From NCBI RefSeq assembly GCF_009765975.1, contig NZ_LMUJ01000064.1, positions 114,872-178,871 on the forward strand: a DNA stretch of 64,000 bases. The letters are read 5' to 3'. Origin of the DNA: Acidisphaera sp. S103 (GTDB lineage: Bacteria; Pseudomonadota; Alphaproteobacteria; Acetobacterales; Acetobacteraceae). Shown here piece by piece: positions 17,220 through 25,684 of this stretch (position 1 is the stretch's first letter; each line of letters starts with the position of its first letter). Below the pieces are notes generated by a model. That model made no database searches, was not told where the DNA came from, and saw only the letters and a program-made list of their open reading frames with translations. Made by a program: the position numbers and the translations under genes.

Positions 17220-18368
17220 ATGAAAATCACTGACATCATCGCCCATCCGCTGTCCGCCACGCTGCCGCAAGGCCGATGGACGGCGCACGAGAATATGGAT
17301 CGTTCGTTGATCGTTCTTGTGGAGGTCCGCACCGATCAAGGCATCGCCGGGTTCGGCGAGATCGCCGGCAGCCCGCAGACCGTCATCTGCGATCTGGTGA
17401 AGATGTTCGCCGATGTGGTGCGGGGAATGGACCCGCTTGGCCACACGGAAATCTGGACGAAGTTGTTTTCGCTGACGTCACCACGTCCCGGTGGGCTTGG
17501 CGGTTGGGACGGCATGCCGGCGCCCCTGCCCCGCAACCAGCGGCCGCAGGTCATGGCGGCGATCGGCGGGATCGACATCGCCTTGTGGGATATCAAGGGC
17601 AAGGCAGCCGGGTTGCCGGTGTTTCGTGTCCTCGGCGGCACGCGGACTGAAGTATTTACCTATGCGACCGGCGGATACTATCTGGAAGGCGAACCGCTTG
17701 ACGCCGCGGCGAAGGAACTTTCGGGTTTTGTTTCTGCCGGGTATCGTGCGGTCAAGCTGAAATGCGGGGCCCTGTCACTGCCGGATGAGGTCACGCGGAT
17801 CAGGGCGGTGCGGGAGGCGATCGGTCCCGATGTGCTGTTCATGCTGGACATGAATGCCCCGTATGACGTGGCGGGCTGTATCAAGTTCGCGGCGGCGGTC
17901 GCACCTTACGATATATTCTGGCTGGAGGAGCCGTTGCACTGGTATCTGCAGCCGGCCGATTTCCAGCGCCTGGCCGCGGCGTCGCCCATTCCGCTGGCGC
18001 ATGGTGAGCGGGAGTGGCACCGATACACTGTTCGCGATTTTATTGACTCCGGCGCGATCCGTTACGTTCAATTCGATTCCACCCGGCATGCCGGGTTCAC
18101 CGAGTCGTTGCGTATCGCGTATTATGCGGAACAGAAAGGCGTGTTGATCGCACCGCACTCGGTGGGTTATTTGCACGGGCATCTGGTGTCGGCGTTCGGC
18201 GATGCCGCGTTTGCCGCGGAATCGCACGGAGACAATTCGCGGCATCCGATCCATCACGCGATTTACCAGGGCGGGGCCGAGGTGCGCGACGGCTTGCTGT
18301 GCTTATCGGAAGCGCCGGGGTTCGGTGTGGAAATCGATTGGAAGGGCGTCGAGAAATTCCGTGCGTGA
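17220..18368 (+). CDS. Mandelate racemase/muconate lactonizing enzyme family
   Basis: 382-residue enolase-superfamily enzyme. The full catalytic set of the mandelate racemase subgroup can be placed: the KxK pair K179/K181, metal ligands D210, E236 and E263, then D286 and H313 as the Asp-His dyad. It should therefore abstract a proton alpha to a carboxylate, as an acid-sugar dehydratase or racemase. Starts 19 bp after the serine hydrolase stop. The stop sits inside a strong terminator-like hairpin shared with the convergent gene. Substrate unknown. Confidence 0.9.
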   Translation: MKITDIIAHPLSATLPQGRWTAHENMDRSLIVLVEVRTDQGIAGFGEIAGSPQTVICDLVKMFADVVRGMDPLGHTEIWTKLFSLTSPRPGGLGGWDGMPAPLPRNQRPQVMAAIGGIDIALWDIKGKAAGLPVFRVLGGTRTEVFTYATGGYYLEGEPLDAAAKELSGFVSAGYRAVKLKCGALSLPDEVTRIRAVREAIGPDVLFMLDMNAPYDVAGCIKFAAAVAPYDIFWLEEPLHWYLQPADFQRLAAASPIPLAHGEREWHRYTVRDFIDSGAIRYVQFDSTRHAGFTESLRIAYYAEQKGVLIAPHSVGYLHGHLVSAFGDAAFAAESHGDNSRHPIHHAIYQGGAEVRDGLLCLSEAPGFGVEIDWKGVEKFRA

Positions 18369-18398
18369 TGGAGGGCTTCCGAACCCTCCATCACGCAC
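18361..18398. terminator. Bidirectional hairpin between convergent genes
   Basis: GTGCGTGATGGAGGG (18361-18375) and CCCTCCATCACGCAC (18384-18398) form a perfect 15-bp stem with an eight-base loop. It lies exactly between two convergent stop codons and includes the TGA of the enolase-superfamily gene. No strong T-run is present on either side. Confidence 0.7.
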
Positions 18399-18404
18399 AG
18401 CGGG

Positions 18405-19328
18405 TTATTCGGCGGCCAGGTTGGGGGTGAATTCGAGTGGCAAGCCCTTGTGGCCGGTCAGACGCTCGCCTTCCGCGTACATCTCGAAGGCGCGCTTCTT
18501 CAATGCCGGCAGGACCGAGGCGATTTTGTCCAGGTCCAGGTCGGCGGCGATCCCCGGGTAACCGGCGCGCTCGATCATTGGCCCGAGCTTGCGGTTTTCG
18601 ATCTGCTCGAAAGTCCAGTCCAGCGGATCGTCGATGATGGTCAGGTCCCAGTTGGTCCGATGGTTCTTGTTGCGCGGACCGTAATGGTAATGCGCGCCCT
18701 GCCAGAAGCAGTCGAACGCCAGAACCTCCGTCTCCTCGACATAGGCCTTGCCTTTCGATCCGCCCACGTCGGCAAGGACGTGAAGTGCCAGGCCGCCGTC
18801 ACCGTTCCGCTGGCGCCGCATCTCCAGGCCGAACCGGATGTTGCCGGCTTCATAGATGTCCGTGCCGCGGTTGTGCTTGACCGTGTTGCGCTTGCTGATG
18901 AACGTTTCCCGGGCGCAGGCCTCGATGTCGGGCAGAATGCGCTGCACCGCGGCGAGGTTGGTTGCCTGCGCGATCTCTTTGTATCCCGCCCGTTCCAGCA
19001 TCTTGGGAAGCTTCTGGCTCAGCACCCGGACGGTCCAACCGATGGGATTGCCATCGGTGATCGGGTCCATCCGGCAATGCACGCCCATGCCGCCGCCAAC
19101 ACGGCCGGGCGTCATCAGCTCGGGATTTTCCGGGCCGTAGACATAGCTTCTCTCGATGTCGAAGCAGTTGAAGCGTAGCAGTGGCGTTTGCTTGCCGTCC
19201 ACATCGGCGGCCACGTCGATGGAGACACCCTGGTCGGTGTGATCCTCGACGTTGGCATCCCACAATTGGTGCCGGACGATGATGGTTAGCGGATCGGCGT
19301 TAAAGCTGGTTCCTTGTGACTGTGGCAT
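18405..19328 (-). CDS. Unknown protein made of two related halves
   Basis: 307-residue protein that I cannot assign to a family of known function. Residues about 14-141 and 164-283 are two copies of the same domain: LLRFNCFDIERSYVYGPEN matches VLAFDCFWQGAHYHYGPRN, and NPIGWTVR, LERAGY and ILPDIEACARE match DPLDWTFE, IERAGY and VLPALKKRAFE. No signal peptide or membrane segment. ATG 19328 has GGAG about 11 bases upstream. It stands alone between a convergent enolase-superfamily gene and a same-strand Gfo/Idh gene 78 bp downstream of that gene's stop. Confidence 0.8.
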   Translation of the reverse strand: MPQSQGTSFNADPLTIIVRHQLWDANVEDHTDQGVSIDVAADVDGKQTPLLRFNCFDIERSYVYGPENPELMTPGRVGGGMGVHCRMDPITDGNPIGWTVRVLSQKLPKMLERAGYKEIAQATNLAAVQRILPDIEACARETFISKRNTVKHNRGTDIYEAGNIRFGLEMRRQRNGDGGLALHVLADVGGSKGKAYVEETEVLAFDCFWQGAHYHYGPRNKNHRTNWDLTIIDDPLDWTFEQIENRKLGPMIERAGYPGIAADLDLDKIASVLPALKKRAFEMYAEGERLTGHKGLPLEFTPNLAAE

Positions 19329-19406
19329 GGTCGGACGCTCCTGTTGGAGGGGTTTGTGTGATCCTAGAAAGACGGCGGCGCGACCGCAAGTGCGGCCCGC
19401 GCGGTG

Positions 19407-20510
19407 TCAGGCGATCTGCGTCTGTCCAGTTTCCGAGGCTCGCGTGATCATGTCCAGCATGCGATGCCTGGTGACCGCCGCATCGAACCCCGGGACGAAC
19501 GGCTTACCCTCCCGAATGGCTGTCCCCAATGCGGCGTAGAGTTGCGCGACGTTGTAGGGTGATTCGCGTGGCGTCGCGTCCGGCACCCAGCGATATTGGG
19601 CGGGAATTGGCAGCTCGGCCAGCGGCGTGCCGGCGCCACGTGCGCCGCGCACCGACAATTCCTGCCGTTGCGTCGATGCGCGCATTGTCGCTTCCAGCAC
19701 AAGGTCGCCGGTTTCGCCATGGATTTCGAACAGGAACTCCAGCCCGCGGGCCATGCCGCCGCGTACCTGGAACGATACTGCCGCGCCATCGCCGACAATG
19801 CCGCTGACCACAAGCTGATCCGGCGACGTCTTCGTAATGAGTTCGCCGGAACCCGCCAAGGCGATCTTATCGCGCTGGCTGACCACGAACGCCGCGAGTT
19901 GCCGGAATTCTCCCAGGCAGTAGCACAGCGCATCCAGATTGTGCCCGCCGGTGATCGTCATCAGATTGGCGCCGTTATTCCGATCCGCCTGATATGATTC
20001 ACCGAGTGTGGCGCCCCAGTTCGCCGCGTTGACGAACATCGTGCCGGACAGGACGCGCCCGATGTAGCCGTCGGCGATCAGGTCCCTGACGTAGCTGATT
20101 GACGGCGACACCCGGCCTTGCAAACCGATCGCGTGGCGGACGCCGGCTTTGTCCGCCGCCGCGTGCATGCGAACCGCTTCATCGGTGTTCCGGCCCAGGG
20201 GCCACTCACAGTAAACGTGTTTGCCGGCCTCGATCGCCGCCATGACCGGTGCGTAATGGTCGGGTGCCTTCACGCAGACGGTCACCAGATCGACGTCCGG
20301 ATGTGCCGCCAATTGCGCGGCGTCGGCGAAGGCAAGCCGAGCACCGTAATGTTTTGCAGCCGCATCGGCTGATTCCTGGCGAGTGGTGGCGACGGCCACG
20401 ATTTCGAAATCCGGCAATGCTTTCAGGGCCGGAACGTGCGCGATAGAGGCAAAGCCCCGTCCGGCATTCACACCGACAATGCCGACGCGGATCTTGCTTT
20501 TACTGGTCAT
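19407..20510 (-). CDS. Gfo/Idh/MocA family oxidoreductase
   Basis: 367-residue NAD(P)-dependent oxidoreductase. The N-terminal Rossmann fold starts VGIVGVNAGRGFASIAHV, and AIEAGKHVYCEWPLG is the family's EKP-containing turn, here with tryptophan replacing the lysine (EWP). That lysine is often catalytic, so the chemistry may differ. The C-terminal half is the usual alpha/beta domain, and GGHNLDALCYCLGEF holds the conserved histidine. ATG 20510 has AAGGA upstream; the open frame to 20894 runs into the divergent gene. Substrate unknown. Confidence 0.87.
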   Translation of the reverse strand: MTSKSKIRVGIVGVNAGRGFASIAHVPALKALPDFEIVAVATTRQESADAAAKHYGARLAFADAAQLAAHPDVDLVTVCVKAPDHYAPVMAAIEAGKHVYCEWPLGRNTDEAVRMHAAADKAGVRHAIGLQGRVSPSISYVRDLIADGYIGRVLSGTMFVNAANWGATLGESYQADRNNGANLMTITGGHNLDALCYCLGEFRQLAAFVVSQRDKIALAGSGELITKTSPDQLVVSGIVGDGAAVSFQVRGGMARGLEFLFEIHGETGDLVLEATMRASTQRQELSVRGARGAGTPLAELPIPAQYRWVPDATPRESPYNVAQLYAALGTAIREGKPFVPGFDAAVTRHRMLDMITRASETGQTQIA

Positions 20511-20536
20511 GTCAAAAATGTCCTTATCATTTGCCA

Positions 20537-20611
20537 AACATAATGTGCCAGCGTGCCCAAATCCGCAAGCCGCCTCGGCGAGTTGACAGTCACGGTGCGC
20601 GGTGCAAACCA
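20537..20611. promoter_or_regulatory. Divergent promoter candidates
   Basis: In the gap between the divergent Gfo/Idh and MetE-like genes, plus-strand TTGACA (20583-20588) is followed after 17 bases by the weak box AAACCA. On the minus strand a TTGCGG is followed 17 bases later by CATTAT. Boxes match consensus only partly. Confidence 0.3.
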
Positions 20612-20658
20612 TGCCTCGCGAGCGAAAGACGGCGTGTTCGATACAGGGAGCTACGTCA

Positions 20659-21825
20659 ATGCTGAAAACGACCAGTAATCTGGTGCTGCCGACCGCGATC
20701 ACCGGGTCATATCCGCGTCCGCTGTGGTTCGACATGAGCCTGAACGGCAGATCGTTCAAATCAGCCCTGGGCGAATCTTTGTTTCGAGAGCAGTACCTGG
20801 ACGCCGTCGCCGCGGTCATCAACGCGCAGGAAGCCGCCGGGCTGGACATCGTGACCGACGGCGACAGCCGCTTCGACCTGGCTGTCGGCGGCAAGTCCTG
20901 GTTTTTCTACCCGATCGAGCGCCTGGGTGGGATAAGCGGGCATCGCGATACGTCGCGAGGCTGGATGGGCCGGCATGACCTGCGCCCGGGTAAAATCCTG
21001 TGGGAGGTGCAGGAGGCGTATCAGCCCAGCATCGTGTCGGGGAAACTGACCCGCGGTCCCTGGGAATACACGGCGCTGTGGCAGGTCGCCCAGCGCCTGA
21101 CGGATCGTCCGGTGAAGTTTGGCGCCATCTGTGCGCCGGCGCTCGCCAGCATGCTCTGGAATGAGTTTTACGTCGACGACAAGGCGATGATTCTCGATCT
21201 GTGCGATATCATGAACGCGGAACTGCGTGAACTGGCCGCCGCGGGCTGCCCGCTGATCCAGGTCGAGGAACCGCCGCATCACGGCCGTTCGCTGCGTCCC
21301 GATTGCACCGACGCCGACCTGGAATTCCTGACCGAGGCCTTCAACCGGCAGCTTGCCGGTGTCGACGCGGAAATCTGGGCGCATACCTGCTGGGGCAATC
21401 CGAACCAGCAGCGCGTCTACTGGGAAGTGCCAAGCTATGAACGGGCGATGCCGCATTTGTTGCAGCTCAATGCCGATGTGATCACCTTCGAATGCGCCAG
21501 CAGCGACGGCAAGGACCTGCATCTGTTCGGCAAATACGGGACCGACAAGAAGATCGGCATCGGCGTTGTCAACCACTGCAACACTGTTGTGGAACCGCCG
21601 GAATACGTGGCCGGCCTGATCCGCCGAGCGCTTGAGTTCATTCCGCCGGAGCGGTTGGTGATCACCACGGATTGCGGTTTCGGGCGTGAGGGGCTTAGTC
21701 GCCGCATCGCCTATTACAAATGCGTCTCGCTGGTGGAGGGCACCAACATTGTGCGTCGCGAACTCGGCCTGCCGGAAGCACGCGTGCGGGCATCCGATCC
21801 CGCGCTTTACTTCGGCAAACGATGA
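20659..21825 (+). CDS. Cobalamin-independent methionine synthase-like protein (MetE C-terminal type)
   Basis: 388-residue TIM-barrel protein matching the C-terminal catalytic half of MetE. The zinc site of the family appears intact: AHTCWGN supplies His and Cys, ITFECASS the Glu, TTDCGFG the second Cys; QVEEPPHHG and ITGSYPRPLW are also typical. It lacks the N-terminal duplicated half of full MetE (about 750 residues), as in archaeal MetE and in proteins of unrelated methyl or C-S chemistry. ATG 20659 has GGGAG upstream. Isolated and divergent from Gfo/Idh, so a catabolic role is as likely as methionine synthesis. Confidence 0.82.
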   Translation: MLKTTSNLVLPTAITGSYPRPLWFDMSLNGRSFKSALGESLFREQYLDAVAAVINAQEAAGLDIVTDGDSRFDLAVGGKSWFFYPIERLGGISGHRDTSRGWMGRHDLRPGKILWEVQEAYQPSIVSGKLTRGPWEYTALWQVAQRLTDRPVKFGAICAPALASMLWNEFYVDDKAMILDLCDIMNAELRELAAAGCPLIQVEEPPHHGRSLRPDCTDADLEFLTEAFNRQLAGVDAEIWAHTCWGNPNQQRVYWEVPSYERAMPHLLQLNADVITFECASSDGKDLHLFGKYGTDKKIGIGVVNHCNTVVEPPEYVAGLIRRALEFIPPERLVITTDCGFGREGLSRRIAYYKCVSLVEGTNIVRRELGLPEARVRASDPALYFGKR

Positions 21826-22011
21826 TCGCGGCCATGAGGCCTGGTCCGTCGGCAAGACACCCCCGACGCAACCACCTTCCGGCGGCAACGGCATGATGGC
21901 GCAAGCCTGACCCGATGAAGCGGCCAGTACTCACACGGCCTTGGCGGCGGTTCTACACTGTTAGTATTCGTCGTTTACTGTAGATGAACAGTCCGAATCC
22001 AACTAAAACGG

Positions 22012-22479
22012 TCACCTCGCATAGTTCGCGTTGCGCCCTCGTGCCGGTTCAAGTGACGCTGTGATCAGTGGAGCACACCGAAATACCATCGCCGCCCGGC
22101 TTTCGACATTCAGCTTGGCGAATATCCGGCGCAGATATGTTGCCACCGTCCATTCGCTGATCCGCAGCCGATAGGCAATATTCTTGTTCGCATGCCCCTG
22201 CGCCACCAGGATGGCGATTTCAAGCTCCCGGCTCGTCAGGCGGGCCACCACATCGTCTACGACCTCGTCCTTGTGCTGCTCCTCGATAACGATCAATCCC
22301 AATCCACCCAGTTCAAATCGGCAGATTTGCGTATGCTCCGCATCGGCGTGCAAGTCCGATGCCAGCGTTACGATGAACTGGCGGTCGCCCAGTTCAATCC
22401 GCCCAACCTGACGAATATGGGATTTGTCACGGCCATTTCGGGCAGACATAAAGCCGTTGGCAGTGGACTGCTCGGCCAT
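22012..22479 (-). CDS. LuxR-family helix-turn-helix regulator
   Basis: 155-residue DNA-binding protein with a C-terminal GerE/LuxR domain: LTSRELEIAILVAQGHANKNIAYRLRIS then TVATYLRRIFAKLNVESRAAMV. The N-terminal 80 residues match no receiver or autoinducer domain that I recognise and read as a small beta-rich sensor (ELGDRQFIVTLASDL). ATG 22479 is chosen, with GGAG about 11 bases upstream; the frame is open back to TTG 22617, directly after the DUF4438 stop. It ends a minus-strand run of otherwise unknown genes and is the obvious candidate to control them. Lower GC than its neighbours. Confidence 0.82.
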   Translation of the reverse strand: MAEQSTANGFMSARNGRDKSHIRQVGRIELGDRQFIVTLASDLHADAEHTQICRFELGGLGLIVIEEQHKDEVVDDVVARLTSRELEIAILVAQGHANKNIAYRLRISEWTVATYLRRIFAKLNVESRAAMVFRCAPLITASLEPARGRNANYAR

Positions 22480-22617
22480 TTGTATGCAACTCCACCTATT
22501 TACGGCGACAACAGAGAACAGAAGAAAAATGTCCGCTGAAACAGGTTGTATCAACCGAAAACATTTTCTTGGCGTCGAACCCGTTGTGTAACTAGTAAGA
22601 TCAAATGTCCTCGCCAA

Positions 22618-23631
22618 TCAAGTAAAGGCCATCTTTTCACGAAAAGTTGAAACCTGTTGACGGACAGGCGGTTTGGCTGACACAGTACGTCCGGCAAGCG
22701 GTTGCCGTGCGCGTGGTGGAAGGACCGCGCGGCGTTGATAAATATAGGCAATATTGGCGTCGCTATCGCGGACGGGTCGCAGGCATGACGCCGGGCCGGT
22801 CAGCAGCGGTGTCACGCCAGGTCCGTGGGCGGCCGTCGTACTGTCGCTGTGGATCACAACACCAATCGTTATGTGGCCCCCGCGCCAGGCGGCACCGAAG
22901 CGCGCGTCGCTGTCCAGCACCGCGACCAGGTCACCAAACCGTAGCGTATCCAAACGATGGCGCCTGCGCGTTGGCGGATCAAATAGCTGAATGTCAAAAT
23001 CGCCGCGCCAGACATTGTTTTTGCCAAGCCCGGATCCGATGATCGCGGCCGGAACCATGTGGGTTACGCGCACCTCCAGCACGCCATCGTGCGCGCGCGG
23101 CTTCCAACGCCGTAACAGGCCTGGTGCACAATTGGTGACGGTAATTTGCTGAAAGTCAGGTAATTGCAGTCCCATGCCACAAGAATAGATTTGAATTTTG
23201 TCACCAATATTAAGCCGATACAGTGTCTTTTTATCGAAATCGACCAGCACATGGTCCGCACCGCCATGCTTGCCGGTCACCATGCCAACCGCGCCCGTCG
23301 CCGGACCGCTGACCACCCGCGCCGGATTACCAACACAGGCGCTGGTCAACAAAGCCATATTCGGACCATTTGCGGCGCCAATGATTTCGCGGCCGTTATT
23401 GTGCAGCGACACACCCGGCTCCACATGGTCGGCCGCGAGACCGACGCAGGGATCGCCAATCCGGCAATTCAGCGAGATTCCGCCGGTGCCGGGCAGTACC
23501 CGGGGCACGCCATCCTGGCCGATCCTGTAAGGGTTCGCGCGGCCGACCGGATGGGCGATCTGTCCCATCACCGCCTGGATGACCAACTCACCCGCGTTCA
23601 GCCGCAGCGGTTCAATGCGACCATTTGCCAC
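22618..23631 (-). CDS. DUF4438 domain protein
   Basis: 337-residue protein resembling the DUF4438 family (the group of Thermotoga TM1086), whose function is not established. Characteristic stretches are QIAHPVGRANPYRIGQDGVP, GTGGI, GDPCVGLAADHVEPGVS and GAVGMVTGKHGG. GTG 23631 follows GGGGGAGG by about six bases; the frame is open to 23784 without a better site. It overlaps the upstream gene's end by 20 bp, so translation is likely coupled. Base composition is less GC-rich than the rest of the cluster. Last unknown gene before the LuxR regulator. Confidence 0.78.
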   Translation of the reverse strand: MANGRIEPLRLNAGELVIQAVMGQIAHPVGRANPYRIGQDGVPRVLPGTGGISLNCRIGDPCVGLAADHVEPGVSLHNNGREIIGAANGPNMALLTSACVGNPARVVSGPATGAVGMVTGKHGGADHVLVDFDKKTLYRLNIGDKIQIYSCGMGLQLPDFQQITVTNCAPGLLRRWKPRAHDGVLEVRVTHMVPAAIIGSGLGKNNVWRGDFDIQLFDPPTRRRHRLDTLRFGDLVAVLDSDARFGAAWRGGHITIGVVIHSDSTTAAHGPGVTPLLTGPASCLRPVRDSDANIAYIYQRRAVLPPRARQPLAGRTVSAKPPVRQQVSTFREKMAFT

Positions 23632-24472
23632 GGTAATCCTCCCCCGCCAGATCGTACCAGAATGCGAGGGCGTCTTCCCACGCCCCTTTGACCGGCCTGG
23701 GCTCCAGTTCAGCCAGGAAACCGCCATCTTCCCCGCCATTGGCGAAGTCGTGCCCGAGCGGCAGCCTGCTGTGTCCGGGGGCAACGATATGCACGACGAC
23801 GAGACGCAGGCCGCCCCACAGGAATCCGGCCAGCCCGGCCTCGACCAGCATCTGCATCAGCAGGCCGCGCTCGATCGAGACCAGGTCGTCGACCAGTTCC
23901 AAACGCCGGCACGGCAGGTGCCACGCTTTCAGATGGTGGCACAGTGGAGGATCACCCTGGCCGCCGCGGCAGAGCAGAACCGACCCCGGCAGCAACGCCG
24001 TCAGCGCGGCCGCATCGCGCGTGGCCGCGACCATCGGCCCACTGGCCTCCACCGCTCGGGACAGACGCCCGTCCAGCGCTTCCGCCATGGCTTCCCACTG
24101 CGGCACCAGCGATTCATCCATGCCGGGCGGCAAACAGCTTTCCCGCACTGCGTCGCGCACCCAGCACAGCCGCCCGCTGCCTGGCCCGGCTGTATCGCGC
24201 AATCCTTGCCAGATGCGCAGGGCCTGACGCACTTCATCCGCATCGGGACTGCCGCCCTTGGACCACATCAATGCGGACGGCTCGCGGTCGTAGAGCAGCC
24301 AACTGTCCAGGATGTTCAGGAACTCGGGTCCCAACCAGATCTCGGCGTGGCCAGCCAGCCCGCGTATGAAGGCCGCCCCATCATGCGACAGGCAAAGATG
24401 GGGGTCGACGACGCAGCGCCAGCGCCGGCGGCTGATGTGCACCGATAAGTCGGGCTCCAGGCTCCGGACCAT
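23612..24472 (-). CDS. Unknown protein, cluster gene F
   Basis: 286-residue protein with no family I recognise. It is rich in tryptophan and leucine (IWLGPEFLNILDSWLLYD, LAGFLWGGLRLVVVHIVAPG), mostly soluble-looking and without a clear signal peptide. A central segment DAAALTALLPGSVLLCRGG and a C-terminal WEDALAFWYDLAGEDY are distinctive. ATG 24472 has GAGGGAG upstream. Lies 45 bp after gene E and overlaps the DUF4438 start by 20 bp, so it belongs to the same transcript. Possibly a specificity or chaperone partner of the DUF4438 protein, which is a guess. Confidence 0.65.
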   Translation of the reverse strand: MVRSLEPDLSVHISRRRWRCVVDPHLCLSHDGAAFIRGLAGHAEIWLGPEFLNILDSWLLYDREPSALMWSKGGSPDADEVRQALRIWQGLRDTAGPGSGRLCWVRDAVRESCLPPGMDESLVPQWEAMAEALDGRLSRAVEASGPMVAATRDAAALTALLPGSVLLCRGGQGDPPLCHHLKAWHLPCRRLELVDDLVSIERGLLMQMLVEAGLAGFLWGGLRLVVVHIVAPGHSRLPLGHDFANGGEDGGFLAELEPRPVKGAWEDALAFWYDLAGEDYRGKWSH

Positions 24473-24517
24473 GCGCGCCGCTCCCTCAAGGGTGTGACCA
24501 TTCCGGGCTGGACCCGG

Positions 24518-25633
24518 TTACAGATCGGCGAACGCAGGCTGAAGTTCCCGCCGCATTTTGGTCCCGAACACATCGTGCTGCACTTGGGGTGGCGCGCCGA
24601 CGAAACCGCGGCCCTCGGGGGTCATGCGGTAGGCCGCCAGCCACGCCTCGGCATGCTGGCCGATCTGCCCCATCTCCGTCTGGAACAGTGATGGGTCGAT
24701 CCCGGTCTTGAAATCATGGTCGGCGACGAACAGCAGGATGCGCCGCCCACTCTCGGCCATCTTGGCGCGCTGCGAGATGTCAGCCATGCCGCCCAGGTAA
24801 CGTTGCGACACCGCCTCGACCACGTTCCACCGCGTATTCGCATCGAACGCCTTCTTGATATCGGGGGCATCGAGCAGCGTCAGCACCTGCTTCAGATAAT
24901 GCCCGGTTTCCATCGACAGTGCATAGATGCTGCCGTAAGTCGCACGGTTCAGCGCATAGCGCAGATCGATGCCAAGCCGTTGCACCGTCGCGACGCTGCC
25001 GAATGCTCGGTTTCCAATCTGCTGGCCGCCGCGGATGACGTCGCCGATCCGCAGATCGCGGAGGTATTGTGCGACCGCGCCCATGAACCCGACGAGCTGG
25101 CGATGGAAATTCCGGTTGACCACGCCTTGCGTGCTTCCGTTGCCGCCATAGTTGAACGCCCGGCGATACGCTGCTTCCCGATGCCGTAGCGAATATCGTT
25201 GCGGCTGCCATTTTTCCAACAGGTACAGCCCCTTGGCGCCAGGTCCGCGGGTCAACTTGATGCTGCCGGAATGGAACAGGCGCAGCAGCACGTTCACCAC
25301 CTGGAATACTTTCGAGCGTTCATACTGATAGATAAAGTACAGTTCCGCCGATGCGTGCAACTGACTGGAGACGTAACTATAGTCGAAGTCCGGCTTCAGA
25401 TACGGGTACGCGATTTCCTCGAAGCCCACCGGGCCTTTCGGACCGACACCGATCATGTCGAGGAACCCGTCGCCGCCGCCCGGGGCCTCGGCGCCTTTTT
25501 CCGACAAGTCGGCAAAGCGCTCCTCGAACTGCTGCGCGTACGCCTGACGGTCTTCGGGCGGGACATTGGCGAGCTGGTCGCGGATAAAGCGGTCCCAGAG
25601 TCGCTGGATCGTTTCCGTTTGCTGGATGGTCAT
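24518..25633 (-). CDS. Unknown helical protein, cluster gene E
   Basis: 371-residue protein, apparently all-helical, without a recognised domain. The N-terminus is charged (ETIQRLWDRFIRD, then PPEDRQAYAQQFEERFADL). The centre holds FEEIAYPYLKPDFDYSYVSS, which is tyrosine-rich, and FQVVNVLLRLFHSG. Sequence LRIGDVIRGGQQIGNRAFGS is followed by a helical C-terminal half. No signal peptide or membrane span. ATG 25633 is preceded by TAGGAG. Lies 51 bp after gene D in the same direction. The size and helicity would suit a structural or scaffold component. Confidence 0.65.
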   Translation of the reverse strand: MTIQQTETIQRLWDRFIRDQLANVPPEDRQAYAQQFEERFADLSEKGAEAPGGGDGFLDMIGVGPKGPVGFEEIAYPYLKPDFDYSYVSSQLHASAELYFIYQYERSKVFQVVNVLLRLFHSGSIKLTRGPGAKGLYLLEKWQPQRYSLRHREAAYRRAFNYGGNGSTQGVVNRNFHRQLVGFMGAVAQYLRDLRIGDVIRGGQQIGNRAFGSVATVQRLGIDLRYALNRATYGSIYALSMETGHYLKQVLTLLDAPDIKKAFDANTRWNVVEAVSQRYLGGMADISQRAKMAESGRRILLFVADHDFKTGIDPSLFQTEMGQIGQHAEAWLAAYRMTPEGRGFVGAPPQVQHDVFGTKMRRELQPAFADL

Positions 25634-25684
25634 CGAACAGCTCCTAGACTGATGGTGCCGATTACTTCGCCACGCTGATGGCGC

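Noticed and set aside
22480-22617. N-terminal extension of the LuxR regulator from TTG 22617
   Set aside because: The extension has no ribosome site and an AT-rich composition more like a promoter; ATG 22479 is preferred, though coupling to DUF4438 cannot be excluded.
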